Positions 23,895-35,145 are shown, counted from the stretch's first letter. The stretch is DNA of 64,000 bases from Crossaster papposus (GCA_037893245.1 JBAIAA010000415.1:1550001-1614000), one strand, 5' to 3'. The notes: generated by a model not told the origin, from the sequence alone. Program-made: numbers and translations.

Positions 23895-24826
23895 TCCAAA
23901 TAGCCTATAAATACCAAACAAAGAAAATCTACACCAAGTTTGTTTTAGGCACAGACATATAAACACATTTTACCCAAAACTGTGTAATCCAACTGTTTTG
24001 GACCATATACTTATCGCTTTTTGAATATTTTTGATACTACATTGCCAGATCATTCTCCTGGTAGGCATGAGGTCACGAAGGGGCAAGCTATCGATATTTT
24101 ATGAAAGTATTTTTCAATGGTTACCAGATAAAAATGAAGTAAATTAAAATTATAGCATCGTGCATAATAAACCTCAGATTTTGCCATAAGCACTAAAGTG
24201 CATTTGGATGCCAAACCTCAAGAATTTCCAAATGTTAAAAAAGCGATAAGTACCGTATGTAAAGTTAGGGTACAAGAAAAAATAACCAACAACCAACGAG
24301 GGGTTAAACTTGATTTATATACTAGGCCAAGGCCTCTATGTGCTAAACTTGTTAAGTAGGAGTAGGAGCGTTATTTTTATTAAACAAAAGAATAATTTAA
24401 GAATAAGTAAAAGTGGTACTCCTGTGTTTATAAAACAAGGTAATTTGTAAAGTCTCAAATACATACACATGTAATTCAAAGATGTTTGACTGTACTAAAA
24501 GCACAGAAAATATCATGGCCTTTTCGCGGTATCATGGGTACAGTGATAAAAGTAAGTAAAGTTTTAATAGCCAAAGTTATTCAAAGCATGCAAATAATTC
24601 TTCTTTAACGTACGGCGGATGCATAATCATGCATGACGTCAGAGTTACTCCACTGATCTGTGCGCGGACTTGTAAGTTACCATGATGCATCATGCATATA
24701 TACCGTAAGTTACTGACCAAACCTTTTACCTGCACAATCTGCCGCCAAAATTATTGTTGGGAGCCGTCAGATACTACAGATTATTCTTACGGTGAAATAT
24801 TTGTGCAAATTACTGAAAGAACTTAC

Positions 24827-24900
24827 GAAATATAAACCGCAGTCGGCCACTTTTTCCCGCCGTCGCAACTAGCCGTGCGTGGCTGATTATGTCAACGACG
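24827..24900 (-). promoter_or_regulatory. Probable NAB 5'-UTR exon and promoter region
   Basis: On the minus strand a strong donor (ATTTC|GTAAGT) lies at 24826-24821 just after a CpG-rich stretch (GACGGCGGGAAAAAGTGG, a possible E2F-like GGCGGGAA word). The next acceptor downstream is the one before the NAB start codon. The transcription start cannot be fixed, and the upper limit given is arbitrary. Confidence 0.4.
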
Positions 24901-25455
24901 TTACACGCGATGCCCCCTCAGCTCAGCGCAATCACCCACACACGTACACACGGGGCACAGTGTATTTCTCTCCGTATGATAAGCGACCGTACACACAGGC
25001 AGACAAAAGCAATGGCTGGGTGTCGTAAATTCTCTCCCCAAAAAACCCTCAAAACTCCGGTTTTCCGACTATTTCTGAGCTTCAAAACGACGTCAATTTC
25101 GTCTACCGTGATATGCAGAGTTGCTGCCGATGTACGTCTGGGTGGAGTTTTGTGTTTTGAAGCGATTTGTTTCCATATTTTGAAGGATCAAGTGTCATTT
25201 TGTGCATGAGGAAAAATAGATGTTATGCATCGACTTGAGCGGTTTTCCCCTACCCACGCTTTTGTCACGTCCGGCTAGGTATTTGTCAGGCTTGCTGGCT
25301 GCGTTTACGTCACATGGGTGGGGCGTGCTTTCCCGTCACCCCTTGTTGTGATTGGACCGTGGTGGCCTGACCCGAACCATGGGGGGATTTGCGTGGGACT
25401 ATGTCGCGCGGATGGGATGGTGTGCAAAACTGCTGTGTCGATGCAACGATGATAC
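24901..25455. other. Region between NAB promoter and LTR element
   Basis: The stretch is moderately GC-rich with a 106-codon open frame on the plus strand (24,889-25,209) that has no recognisable family and begins in the NAB promoter; I do not call it. Nothing else is seen. Confidence 0.5.
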
Positions 25456-25719
25456 TGTAACGCCCGTGCCGGTTGGGCGGTAGAGGGCGCTGGAGCGATT
25501 CCACGGTGGTGGGATCGCCCCGGAAACCCGCCTTGGATTGCGCAAGCGCCGAACTAGTTCAGGCCAGTTCTGGGGGCCGCGTGATTGTGTGAGCCTGAAG
25601 TCCATGTTTGGTAGGCGAGAGTCCACAATAAACGGCAGAGAACCACAGGAAATAGAGGAACACTTGTGTCAGGAGTCCTTCTTGTGTGTGTAGTCGACCC
25701 CAGAGAAATCTTCGTTACA
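25456..25719 (+). repeat. Left LTR
   Basis: It starts TGTAACG and ends CGTTACA, so the ends are inverted repeats of each other. An AATAAA at 25627-25632 is a likely poly(A) signal, and CTTGTGTGTGTAG follows it as a GT-rich downstream element. Confidence 0.9.
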
Positions 25720-25720
25720 T

Positions 25721-25736
25721 TGGTGGCAGCGGTCGG
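25721..25736 (+). promoter_or_regulatory. Primer-binding site, tRNA-Leu type
   Basis: TGGTGGCAGCGGTCGG is the complement of ...CCGACCGCTGCCACCA. Animal tRNA-Leu (AAG/UAG) ends CCCACCGCTGCCA plus CCA, so one base differs. Confidence 0.75.
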
Positions 25737-26350
25737 CATACAGAAGGACGGGAAAAGACCAGGTGAAGTGTTCAGGTTTTCAGGAAACCACGATAACACG
25801 GCAGCCAACTCGCCCCACGGCGAGAGGGCAGGCCGGGGCGTGGGCCCGGGGAGCGGGGACCAGTCCGGGAGGCTTTCAGGCACTCCGTGCATGACGCCAG
25901 GGGAACTCTAGGGAGGTTATGGGGACTTGGGAGTCTGGGGTTTCCTGGGGGAGGAGTTGGAGAAGGATAGCGGGGAATTTCGGGACATGCGCCAATGGCT
26001 GGGGGCTTCAGTGCGTCCACTCCGATTTGGAGAGAGGGCGCCCTTCTCCATATTTGTCCGGGTCCGCTACCAGGTCTGTCGGGGGGCCGCCCCATGCTGT
26101 AGACGGCGGCGCAGCAGACGGATGGTTCCTCGCGGAACAATCCAAAGCGGTGCCCGTGGATGCAGTGGGGGGCGGGGCCTCGTCGAGACATTCTCTGGAT
26201 CTTCTGCAGGAATGAAACCGAGTCGGGGGGGCCCGGCCCATGCTGTAGACGGCGGCGCGGCAGACGGCTCGCAACACTCGGAGCGAGCCCGAGCCGTGCC
26301 CGTCGGCGCAGCGGGGGCGGGGCCTCGCCGGGACGCCCACGCTCTCTAAG

Positions 26351-26946
26351 CCAGTCGCAAGAATCAGTCGCAGTCGCAAGAATCAGTCGCAGTCGCAAGA
26401 GGCAGTCACAGTCGCGGCCACAGGAGCCAGTCGCAGTCGGAGGAGCCAGTCGCAGTTGCAGGAGCCAAGCGCAGTCGCAGTCGCAGTCGCAAGAGCCAGT
26501 CGCAGTCGCAGGCACCAGATACAGGAGCCAGTCGCAGTCGCAGGAGCCAGTCGCTGTCGCGGGAGCCAGCCGCAGATGCAGTCGCAGGAACCACAGTCGC
26601 AGTCGCAAGAGCCAGCCGCAGTCGAAGGCACCAGTCGCAGTCAGAGGAGCCAGTCGCAAGAATCAGTCGCAGTCGCAAGAATCAGTCGCAGTCGCAAGAG
26701 GCAGTCACAGTCGCGGCCACAGGAGCCAGTCGCAGTCGGAGGAGCCAGTCGCAGTCGCAGGAGCCAGGCGCAGTCGCAGTTGCAGTCGCAAGAGCCAGTC
26801 GCAGTCGCAGGCACCAGATACAGGAGCCAGTCGCAGTCGCAGGAGCCAGTCGCTGTCGCGGGAGCCAGCCGCAGATGCAGTCGCAGGAACCACAGTCGCA
26901 GTCGCAAGAGCCAGCCGCAGTCGAAGGCACCAGTCGCAGTCAGAGC
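26351..26946 (+). repeat. Internal minisatellite of the LTR element: 299-bp duplication of CAGTCG-based repeats
   Basis: CCAGTCGCAAGAATCAGTCG begins at 26351 and again at 26650, giving a 299-bp period. Within each copy the basic word is GTCGCA/CAGGAGCCAGTCG. All frames are largely open on both strands because the word lacks stops; the plus strand frame reads Ser/Arg/Gln/Glu/Pro repeats (SQSQEPVAVAGASR) and the minus strand Cys/Asp/Leu/Arg repeats. A real protein cannot be claimed. Confidence 0.8.
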
Positions 26947-27036
26947 AGCCAGTCGCAGTCACAGTCGCAGTCAAGTTTAACATTTAGAGGGGTGTGCCGG
27001 GGCCAGGGGTGTGTCCTGGGGCCAGGGGCTTACCCC

Positions 27037-27121
27037 AAATTGTTGTAATGAAAATTGTTGTAATGAAAATTGTTGTAATGTAAATTGTTGTAATGTAAAT
27101 TGTTGGAATGTAAATTGTTGT
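27037..27121 (+). repeat. 15-bp tandem repeat near the right LTR
   Basis: Five to six copies of AAATTGTTGTAATG(A/T) with one GGAATG variant lie between the minisatellite and the right LTR. Confidence 0.8.
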
Positions 27122-27221
27122 GTAATGTTGGCGTTATGCGTTTTCCAGGGCGGTTGGCCGGGGTGCGGCAGCAGCGCCCATGGTCTTGTTTGGGGGCAAA
27201 CAAGGTCTTCGTGGGGGGCTG

Positions 27222-27485
27222 TGTAACGCCCGTGCCGGTTGGGCGGTAGAGGGCGCTGGAGCGATTCCACGGTGGTGGGATCGCCCCGGAAACCCGCCTT
27301 GGATTGCGCAAGCGCCGAACTAGTTCAGGCCAGTTCTGGGGGCCGCGTGATTGTGTGAGCCTGAAGTCCATGTTTGGTAGGCGAGAGTCCACAATAAACG
27401 GCAGAGAACCACAGGAAATAGAGGAACACTTGTGTCAGGAGTCCTTCTTGTGTGTGTAGTCGACCCCAGAGAAATCTTCGTTACA
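27222..27485 (+). repeat. Right LTR
   Basis: Same length and, by eye, same sequence as the left LTR; the AATAAA falls at 27393-27398. It is followed by the ATAC target duplicate. Confidence 0.9.
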
Positions 27486-27538
27486 ATACGGTGCATTGTA
27501 AAGTTTGAGGGGGAGATCCAGTCTGGCTAAACCCGAGG

Positions 27539-28456
27539 AGGGGGGGGGGGGGGGGGGAGAGGTGGAGGGGGTGACTGTCAAGGAGTGTGGGGGGGGGGGG
27601 GTGTGACTGTCAAGGGATGGGGTAAATGGGGAGGGGCGACTGTCAATGGGAAGGGGTGACTGTCGAGGGGGAGGGAGTCACTCGAGTCATGCCAATTGGG
27701 GAGGGGAGGGGTGACTGTCAAGAGGTGGGATTTATTTATTTATTTATTTCATTTCTTTACCCAGGGTGTGCCCAAACAGTTTAAAACTGGTTTTCATTGG
27801 GGCCCTGCATACATCATCAAAAAAAATAACAGTAGGCCTACATATTATAAATACAAGGATATTACAGGAATTCAAAACATTAATACTAATTCTGATTTAC
27901 GAGATTTAAGAAGGGGAAATTCCCGTAGATCAGCGCAATTGGCATAATATCTAACAGATGACATGTCGGAGCTCCGATTTAAATGTGCTTAATGAGTCCA
28001 ATGTTCGCAATTGTTCGGGCAGATTATTCCAAATATTTGCACCACTCACAGCGAAACTTGTGGCGTAGCCTTCTTTTTTGGCGAAAGGAACTTTCAGTGC
28101 CGTGTGGGTTGATTGCCTTGTTTCGCGAATTACTGTAAGTGGTTTGAAAATATTTGTCATGTACAAAGGAGTCATTTTGTTGATACTTTTGAAGACAGCC
28201 TTTTTTGACTTGACTCTTTTTTAAAAAGGAGCCCAATTAAGACGAGCAAACATATCCTCTGAAGGGGTGAGGAAGGTACATTTAAGGATTATCCGCGCGA
28301 CAGGGATGACTGTCAAGGGGTGGGGTGGCTGTCAATGGGGAGGGGTGACAGTCAATAGGTAGGGTGACTGTCAAGGGGTGGGGTGTCTGTCAAAGGGGAA
28401 GGGGACGGGTGACTGTCAATGGGAAGGGGGTGACTATGTCGAGGGGGGGGGGGGGG
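27539..28456 (+). repeat. G-rich minisatellite (GGGGTGACTGTCAAGGGG) interrupted by a LINE
   Basis: Copies of a ~20-bp word GGGGTGACTGTCAAGGGG occupy ~27,560-27,728 and resume at ~28,305-28,450. The ~570 bp between is a LINE 3' end, so the LINE probably landed inside an existing array. Poly-G runs lie at both outer edges. Confidence 0.75.
27729..28300 (-). mobile_element. LINE 3' end fragment (CR1/L2-Jockey-like), minus strand
   Basis: The minus strand ends in a (AAATA)n tail at 27,729-27,750. Upstream, frames read KMTPLYMTNIFKPLTVI and SFAVSGANIWNNLPEQLRTL then STFKSEL, the typical C-terminus of the reverse transcriptase ORF of this LINE group. An earlier part in another frame (KRVKSRKAVFKSINK) shows a break near 28,220. 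It is 5'-truncated and dead. Confidence 0.8.
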
Positions 28457-28523
28457 ATAGTTAGCACACGTGTGCTATTTTTACCTCAAAGTGCTAATGA
28501 TTGAGTTGGGAAAAGTGACGACC

Positions 28524-28584
28524 GTTGGCAGAATATTGTTGGCTTTGATCAATGATAGATCAAAGCCAAAAATATTCTGCCAAC
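28524..28584. repeat. Hairpin, 61 bp
   Basis: GTTGGCAGAATATTGTTGGC plus TTTGATC pairs with its inverse across about 7 bp. One mismatch is visible. Confidence 0.6.
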
Positions 28585-28649
28585 AAGTGATTGTTCTGTA
28601 TTGTACATACACCAACTTCATTATAATACCCGAAGTTATTGTTGAGGTG

Positions 28650-29800
28650 GGTACAAATCTATAGGTCCATTTGCCCCTTCAGAGCGAAAACCCCAAGGTG
28701 CCCACCCGGGCAACCCCTACCCTTAAAAGAATAACTCTAGTTGTGCCACCGCATACAGTTAAATGAAAACGGAGATTGTTTCTGGCCAAAAGTTTGATTC
28801 AATTTCTTAAAATTGTACAAAACTTTTATAAAGACTCGGACCACTTATAAAACAGAAGAAACAACTGTTTTTTGTAGGCAAGCGTTTAATCAGTAGGCCT
28901 ATGCATATTTTTACTACAACACACGACGTGGATGCATCTAAACAACCCTACTGCTTTTAAAATATATAGATAATAGATAATCAAAGTCATTTGTTAATAG
29001 AAATTGTTGCTTGACTAGGATATTTTTATCGATAATTGATACAATCAAAACAAAAACCATAAAAGTTGTACATGTTATGCAAAATGTTTTCGACATTCTA
29101 ATTCTACACACTGCCAGCTTATAGGTTATAGCGCTTATAATTATTACAGGGTTCATGATATGAATTGTTCTTATAGGAACATGTGTATGAAAATTCCTTG
29201 TGACTAAGTACATCGAAATCAGGATCAAGTCAGACATATCATGCACAATACACATAGTAAGATTGGTAATTCCATAACATAACAGGTTTACAAGTATGCA
29301 AAAGTAAACTCACAAATTGATTTGCGACAAAGGCACATGAAGCACAATAATGTGACAGAGAACCTCCCCCCCCCCCCCCCCCCCCCCCCCCCCCATAACA
29401 TAATAACAATTTTACTTCATGTTTTTGAAAACACCCTCTCTAGCTATACAGGGTAGTCCACAAAAACACCGGGACGGCCTATTTGCAGTACCCTCCGACC
29501 AGAAAAACTAGTTTGGATAGACAGGAAATCCTTTTACATGAAAAATGATGCCAAGATTAGCTGATTCGGTCCAGTAGTTTTCCTATATAGTTTACGCAAT
29601 TCTGTAAGCTTTCTAATGATACCTATCACACGCCTGCAGCTGTAGTTCATAACCAGTAACTCCTAAGCTACAGTTTTACGATGGGTATCATTAGAAAGCT
29701 TATAGAAATTACAATCCGTTACCATGTACGTATCTCACAAATTTTATTTCCGACAGATTTTAATGTGCTGGGTCACATTTCAAATCCCTGTTTGGATGTT
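28650..29800. other. Repeat-derived intergenic stretch
   Basis: Near 28,660-28,745 a GC-rich segment (minus strand GGTGGCACAACTAGAG... GGGTTGCCCGGGTGGGC) looks like a DNA-transposon end. 29,285-29,555 is a diverged copy of the repeat at 19,730-20,120 and includes a run of 29 C (29,366-29,394) and a CAGGGT end preceded by TA at 29,449. An inverted pair of AAGCTTTCTAATGATACC blocks lies at 29,610-29,701. No gene is seen. Confidence 0.55.
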
Positions 29801-30099
29801 TTTCTTTTGAAAATTGCTCTTCTTTAGACATTGAATTTTGTTCATGCTATTCCAAACAACAGTGATGTCGCTGTTGCGGTTGTGATGTCATTTCGGAAAA
29901 ACACTGTTCAGTTTAGGGGTTTTCTGTTCAAATTGTGAACCTCAAAATGTGCTCATTGAACATATTTTGTTGTTCATTGGGTTACAGTCACGTCGTACCG
30001 ACACAATAACGAATCACCATTTTTGTTAAACTAATGTACGACAGTACAATATGCAATATTTTGGTACCAAAAAAAAGCTGTTATGTAAGGTGTCTGTTA

Positions 30100-32150
30100 G
30101 AAATGACATCATACCCTTTTGCTCATGAATATGCAAATTCACTACAATACTCTTAAAATCAATTCAAGAATTGCTTTTTAAAACAATTACATTGCATGAA
30201 CCCTGTACAGTACACCCAGACCTGGCACGCCATTGTTGTGGGGTACCTCTATTGTTCGACTTTACTTCTCTTCTTTTGTTTTCTTATGTCTCCTTAGAGA
30301 TCTCGAAATACATAGTGTTACGATTGCGGGGTACTTTCATTTCTAAAGACAGGATTGCGGTGTACCATTGTCCCATTGTTGCCCTTTTGTTCCCGGTACC
30401 CCGTAAGTGACAATCTGTAAACTGCAACGTGTGTGGTCACATGTGTGTCTGTGACCAAAAAAAATGGTCCTCAAAAATAGTCCTCTCCGCTGTGACACAA
30501 AAAGGCGCTTACATTGTATAACTCGAGATCTACGCATCTCAGAGCAAAACTAAAGGCTTATTGGTAGTACAATTATTCGTAAGCTTCATGTAATACGGAC
30601 ATTTACATGTAACATAAAGTAAAAAAACGCATTAAATCAATCTATATAGCGAGTATAAGGTTTTGCTTTTAAAATGTATTCTAAGAAGTAACAACAAATT
30701 TCGAAATACATGTAACAGGAAATATGATGACATAAAAAATGTGTTGAAATATAATGCGTGGTGGAAATTCATGCATTATTCTACTGCAGGGTATCTAATG
30801 ACACACACTGTAACAAATTACCGTACGTGTCTTTGTGGTAACATTTTCAAAAAGCTAAAGTCATTAAGTCTGAGTATACAAATCAATACAATATTCACTC
30901 TAAGAAATAAAGCTTAAATTTTGCACCCTATAGCTGATACAATATTAGCAATATTATACATTATATTTAAGGTTTAAACATGCACTATGTTTCATTGGTT
31001 GTGCTATTGTATCAATTAGGGTGCAACATTAAATTTGTGTTTATTAATGTATGTATACAGTGTAGGTATAATATGAAGTTATATCCGAAAACAGTGATAC
31101 AGCATGCACTATCTCACTCTGAACAGTAGTGTTTCACCTTGGTGATCCCAACAAGAGGATTAACACTTTATACGTACGTTCTTCATAATTTAAAACACTC
31201 GACATAAAACAAAAAATAATACTTAAAACATAGTACTTAAATGTATTTACCTATACACAGCAAACACACTTTTTAATATACGAAATCAGAAATACTAGCT
31301 CACGGCCAAATAAACGAAAACTATACAGCCGAATTAGATTCACCTTGAGATTTGTTTTTCCTTTCCTGTTGCAAACCCAATGTATATTATCTAAAAAACA
31401 TTATTCATCATTGCTTGACCAAGATTATTTTAATTATTCTATCGAAACAATCAAAACAAAATGCAAGTAAAACGAGTTTTAAATGTATGCAGAATGATAA
31501 ATTATTTGAATATTCGACATACTAATTCTACTTATACTATACGAAGGTGCCACTATTTTTTTTAAATAAGCACTTCTTGATAAACATCATTTTTACCATG
31601 CAGTATGCTCAGGCTCTATACCGTTCAAATTTCCAAACCAAAATACGATTTACGTAAGAGATGTGTTACAAAGTTACAGCATTGAATAAAATAATTTTAA
31701 AAAAAAAATCACAAAAGGATTTAGTCGTTCTGAATTCATGCAGGTATTTGACTATTCTAGTTACATTGGTGTACATACAATGTACATGTATGTAATGGTG
31801 AAAACAATGACATTTACATGTACATGTACATGTATATATTCGCGTATTTCAAATAACTATTTTGTATTATTTTTTAATATCTACGCACATATAAAAAACA
31901 AACCCAGCTAACGTCTGATTATAAAAATCTATAGTAAGTATATTATTAAGTAATTAATAATTTGAATTGGCGTAAATACTGACGCAACACTTCACTACAG
32001 TTCCTACTAGTACTATCTCACTCTGAATATGTTTCATCCACAAAATATGATTAACATTTATGCACTTGATAACATCCATACAAATTGACACTATATTTCT
32101 AAACATATTATCAATAAAACATAAACCGAAGAAGTATTCAGTACACCTAA
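30100..32150. other. AT-rich intergenic stretch
   Basis: No supported gene. 30,232-30,310 (GGGGTACCTCTATTGTT, then TCTCCTTAGAGATCTCGAAATA) recurs in diverged form at 47,155-47,240, so it is a dispersed repeat. ACATGTACATGTACATGT is seen at ~31,816-31,835. Confidence 0.5.
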
Positions 32151-32155
32151 TAATA

Positions 32156-33021
32156 CAGGGTGGTCAAAAAAAAACTATACCCAATTTTGGAGGCCATTTT
32201 CTCCTGGATAATAAAATATTGTAGTAATTTGGTTTGGATATTATTAAAGCATATATCGTTGAGCAATATTGGTAAAAATAGGGAAGATATTGCATTAATA
32301 TTTTTGGAGATATTCCTATTTTTAGCGAGTATGTGTAAAAATGGCTTTTCCACGGGAGCTGTCAATGCATCAACATGTTTGAATATGATATGACACAATA
32401 ATGTAATGACGCAATAGTCCTTTGACAAATGTTTTTGCGAGAGCTTCTTTTATTTACACTAAAATGGATAAATAATACTTTTTAATAGATAGGCTTCTGG
32501 TTTTGTTCATTTCAGTTAGTTCAACAAATGATATAATTTCATGTATCTGGAACATCAATAGACAATTGTCATGATTTTTTGCACATAATATCGTCATTGC
32601 ATAAGTTAAAGTCTGTTCCTGCGTTCTCTGTTAAAATGAAATTATATCATTTGTTGAACTAACTGAAATGAACAAAACCAGAAGCCTATCTATTAAAAAG
32701 TATTATTTATCCATTTTAGTGTAAATAAAAGAAGCTCTCGCAAAAACATTTGTCAAAGGACTATTGCGTCATTACATTATTGTGTCATATCATATTCAAA
32801 CATGTTGATGCATTGACAGCTCCCGTGGAAAAGCCATTTTTACACATACTCGCTAAAAATAGGAATATCTCCAAAAATATTAATGTAATATCTTCCCTAT
32901 TTTCACCAATAATGCTCAACGATAATGCTTTAATAATATGCAAACCAAATTACTAAAATATTTTATCATCTAGGAGAAAATGGCCTCCAAAGTTGGGTAT
33001 AGTTTTTTTTGGACCACCCTG
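32156..33021. mobile_element. 866-bp foldback element with mariner-type ends
   Basis: The left end CAGGGTGGTCAAAAAAAAAC and right end (...TTTTTTTTGGACCACCCTG) are inverted copies, each flanked by TA (32154-32155 and 33022-33023), the Tc1/mariner target. The arms pair almost completely, ~420 bp each (ATGGATAAATAATACTTTTT at 32,464 and its inverse at 32,697), meeting near 32,580-32,620. There is no transposase frame. The matching arms create mirror-image short open frames that are not genes. Confidence 0.85.
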
Positions 33022-33084
33022 TAGTTAGGCCTGAAAATCAGAAAGATATAATATTTATTCACTAAACAAAGGAACTGTTGACGT

Positions 33085-33355
33085 ACTGTGATGGTATAAG
33101 CTATAACAGTCTAAAAACGCCTGGGTCAGCAGATTGGACCCCGAAAAGTATCCGAATCTTCACGATCCTTTTTCAGGTTCAAAATGACAATTTATTGGGT
33201 CGAAAAATGAGCTTTTCCGGGTCAAACGGGGGTTTTGTCTGGTTAATTTTGACCCCCAAAAGTTTCATATTTAAAAGGGTTGTGCAGATTTAGATGCTTT
33301 TCGGAGTCAATTCTGACCCAGGAGGTTTTATAGTCAGTATGAAACCATAACTGTA
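33085..33355. mobile_element. TIR element, ~271 bp
   Basis: Left ACTGTGATGGTATAAGC...CCTGGGTCAG and right CTGACCCAGG...CCATAACTGT pair over ~60 bp with gaps. TA flanks both sides. Non-coding. Confidence 0.55.
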
Positions 33356-34850
33356 TTTTACCAGTTTGGCTTCTATTTCAATCCAGTCGTGCATATTTTC
33401 CATACCAATAAGTAACATTCGTCTTATCTTTTGGAGTATAAAAATATTCGGGAATCACTAACACTGAAAACTACGAATACAAACATTAGATTAGCCTGCA
33501 CACGATATATAAGTTATACAATAATAACGCACATGTATTTTTTTTTATTAATGACTTCTATTTCAGTCCCAAAAATGTCAGGATATACGATAAACTAGTA
33601 CCACAAGTTACCACAATGAAAACGTGTTTTTGTTACCTTGAAATTGTTTGCCGGATTACCTGATAATGACAACTTTGAGAAATGTAAATCAAATGCTCTT
33701 AAAAATAATGTACATTTCACGAGATTGTTTTAACTGTCTAAACCATTTTTACGATATAAAAAACATGATAAATAAGGTGCAATATGACATTACAACTCAC
33801 TTATATTTTTGGCTAGCAAAATTACTGGAGGGTTTGCAATACAACTTGTTATCGATTGAGAATGGTTAAAGAAAACTGACTGCGCGTCGATCAAGGCTTC
33901 AATATGACAATAATGTATACAGGATGTCACAGTCGGATAAAAGAAGCTGGCATGATAATTTCTTTACAATGTCAACTGAAACGCGTTAAGGTTTTATAAT
34001 CTAGTCCATCAAACAAGCTAGTAAATGTGTTCGCAAAGCACACAATTATTTTCCTTTGATTCAGAATGGCTAAAGAGTTTGTAGACAAAGCTGTGACGTG
34101 GAACTCATCAACTTTCGCCGTTCGCATGGAGACTATGTGTCGTGAAAGTACATGAAACAAAAAGCGCCAAACTAATGCACCTGTCAAAATAATTATGTGC
34201 TACATCACATGGCAGAAAGTCTCATAAAACAGTGCCCCCAAGTGACTGTAAAAGTAGCAAGTGACATCTAGAAATGTGTTCGTGTGGACGAACACAAGTT
34301 GCTTCGTGCGAGCATGGTTTGAGTTTTAACTCAATGGCTGTATGACATGTGACGACGATATGGTGTTCTGTTTTGTCCTACAACACCTGCTCTATGTTAC
34401 TAGGTCAAATACCAACCCACATTAAACCTGAACTTGTGTAGATGCAGGGTTTTAAAACGTGACCTTCATTAGGTAAAAACGTGACACTATAAATGCCGCC
34501 ATTCTGACGTCTGGGCCGTCAAGACTATGTAATGTAGCCTGTACGGTATAATGTATAATGTATAATGTATGTGTACGGTATCCTTTAGAAAGTTCAAAAA
34601 GTTCACACCCGAAGAATTCAGTACCAAAACCATCACAAATTGCCTAGACCTGATCATAAAAGTGTCACTGGTGTAGAGCGTGTGAAAGTTGACCTTAAAA
34701 TACTGCGAGATTTTACGAGAATACACAACATCCATGCACCATGTATATGATCTACAACTGACAAACATCCTATTTTTTTGACTGGACCTATTTCAAATAT
34801 GGAGGAAAACCTGTAGTAACTCTATGCTAAATCACAGGAAAAAAATATCT
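33356..34850. other. Intergenic stretch downstream of the GTPase gene
   Basis: AT-rich with only short, unconserved frames. A TATAATG microsatellite-like run lies near 34,548-34,570. Nothing else is recognised. Confidence 0.5.
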
Positions 34851-34855
34851 AGTAT

Positions 34856-34861
34856 TTTATT
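34856..34861 (-). terminator. Candidate poly(A) signal of the stonustoxin-like/GTPase gene
   Basis: The minus strand reads AATAAA here, 237 bp after the in-frame stop and ~37 bp after the stop of the shifted-frame extension. It suggests that both stops lie in one mRNA. Confidence 0.4.
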
Positions 34862-34897
34862 TTCAGTGAAGTACTGGGATAAATAACTATAGGTCAA

Positions 34898-35145
34898 TTA
34901 GAGTGGAAGCTGATACGTGTACATCAGTTTTACAACTTTCTCGTCCGCAAATCTGGGCAAATCTAGGCATGCCTTTCGTCGTACTGCATCAATCGCCTGT
35001 GAAAAATCAGGTTTGTTGTTCTTGCTCGGGGTTTTTTCTGAAGTGTAATCTGTAAAATAACTTGTTGTGGTTTCCCCTTGGGTTAGAATATTGCTAATTA
35101 GGACGTCAATGAGGTCCAAATCCTTACAAGCAGATTCGGTGTCTT
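34898..35145 (-). pseudogene. Shifted-frame C-terminal continuation of the stonustoxin-like/GTPase gene
   Basis: From ~35,145 the minus-strand reading frame one step away from the gene's own frame stays open for about 80 codons past the gene's stop, to a stop at 34,898. It contains DLIDVLISNILTQGE and AIDAVRRKACLDLPRF and looks protein-like (amphipathic, no low complexity). The main frame instead ends after a short unremarkable tail. This may be the true C-terminus lost by an indel, or an allele- or assembly-specific shift. I give no joined product. Confidence 0.4.

Larger units (their letters stand above)
25456..27485 (+). mobile_element. Non-autonomous LTR retrotransposon (TRIM/LARD-like), 2,030 bp
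   Basis: Two 264-bp direct repeats (25456-25719 and 27222-27485) start TGTAACGCCC and end TTCGTTACA; I found no difference between them by eye. The 4-bp ATAC lies immediately outside each end (25452-25455, 27486-27489), as a target-site duplication should. One base inside the left LTR, TGGTGGCAGCGGTCGG (25721-25736) fits the 3' end of tRNA-Leu with one mismatch, a primer-binding site. A purine-rich GTGGGGGGCTG abuts the right LTR. The 1.5-kb interior shows no gag, protease, reverse transcriptase or integrase, so it must have been moved by another element's proteins. Identical LTRs imply recent insertion or conversion. Confidence 0.9.

Noticed and set aside
24889..25209. 106-codon plus-strand frame beside the NAB promoter
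   Set aside because: Divergent transcription is possible, but there is no similarity, no splice context and a biased composition.
25772..26987. Long open frames on both strands in the LTR element interior
   Set aside because: No gag, protease, reverse transcriptase or integrase motif is visible, and the stop-free repeat word explains the length.
29366..29394. Long C run (also at 1029, 42,856 and 50,012 as G or C runs)
   Set aside because: Plain homopolymers, of uncertain length in any assembly; not given as findings.
32160..32956. Matching open frames on opposite strands at 32,147-32,428 and 32,750-32,956
   Set aside because: They are the two arms of the foldback element read in opposite directions.
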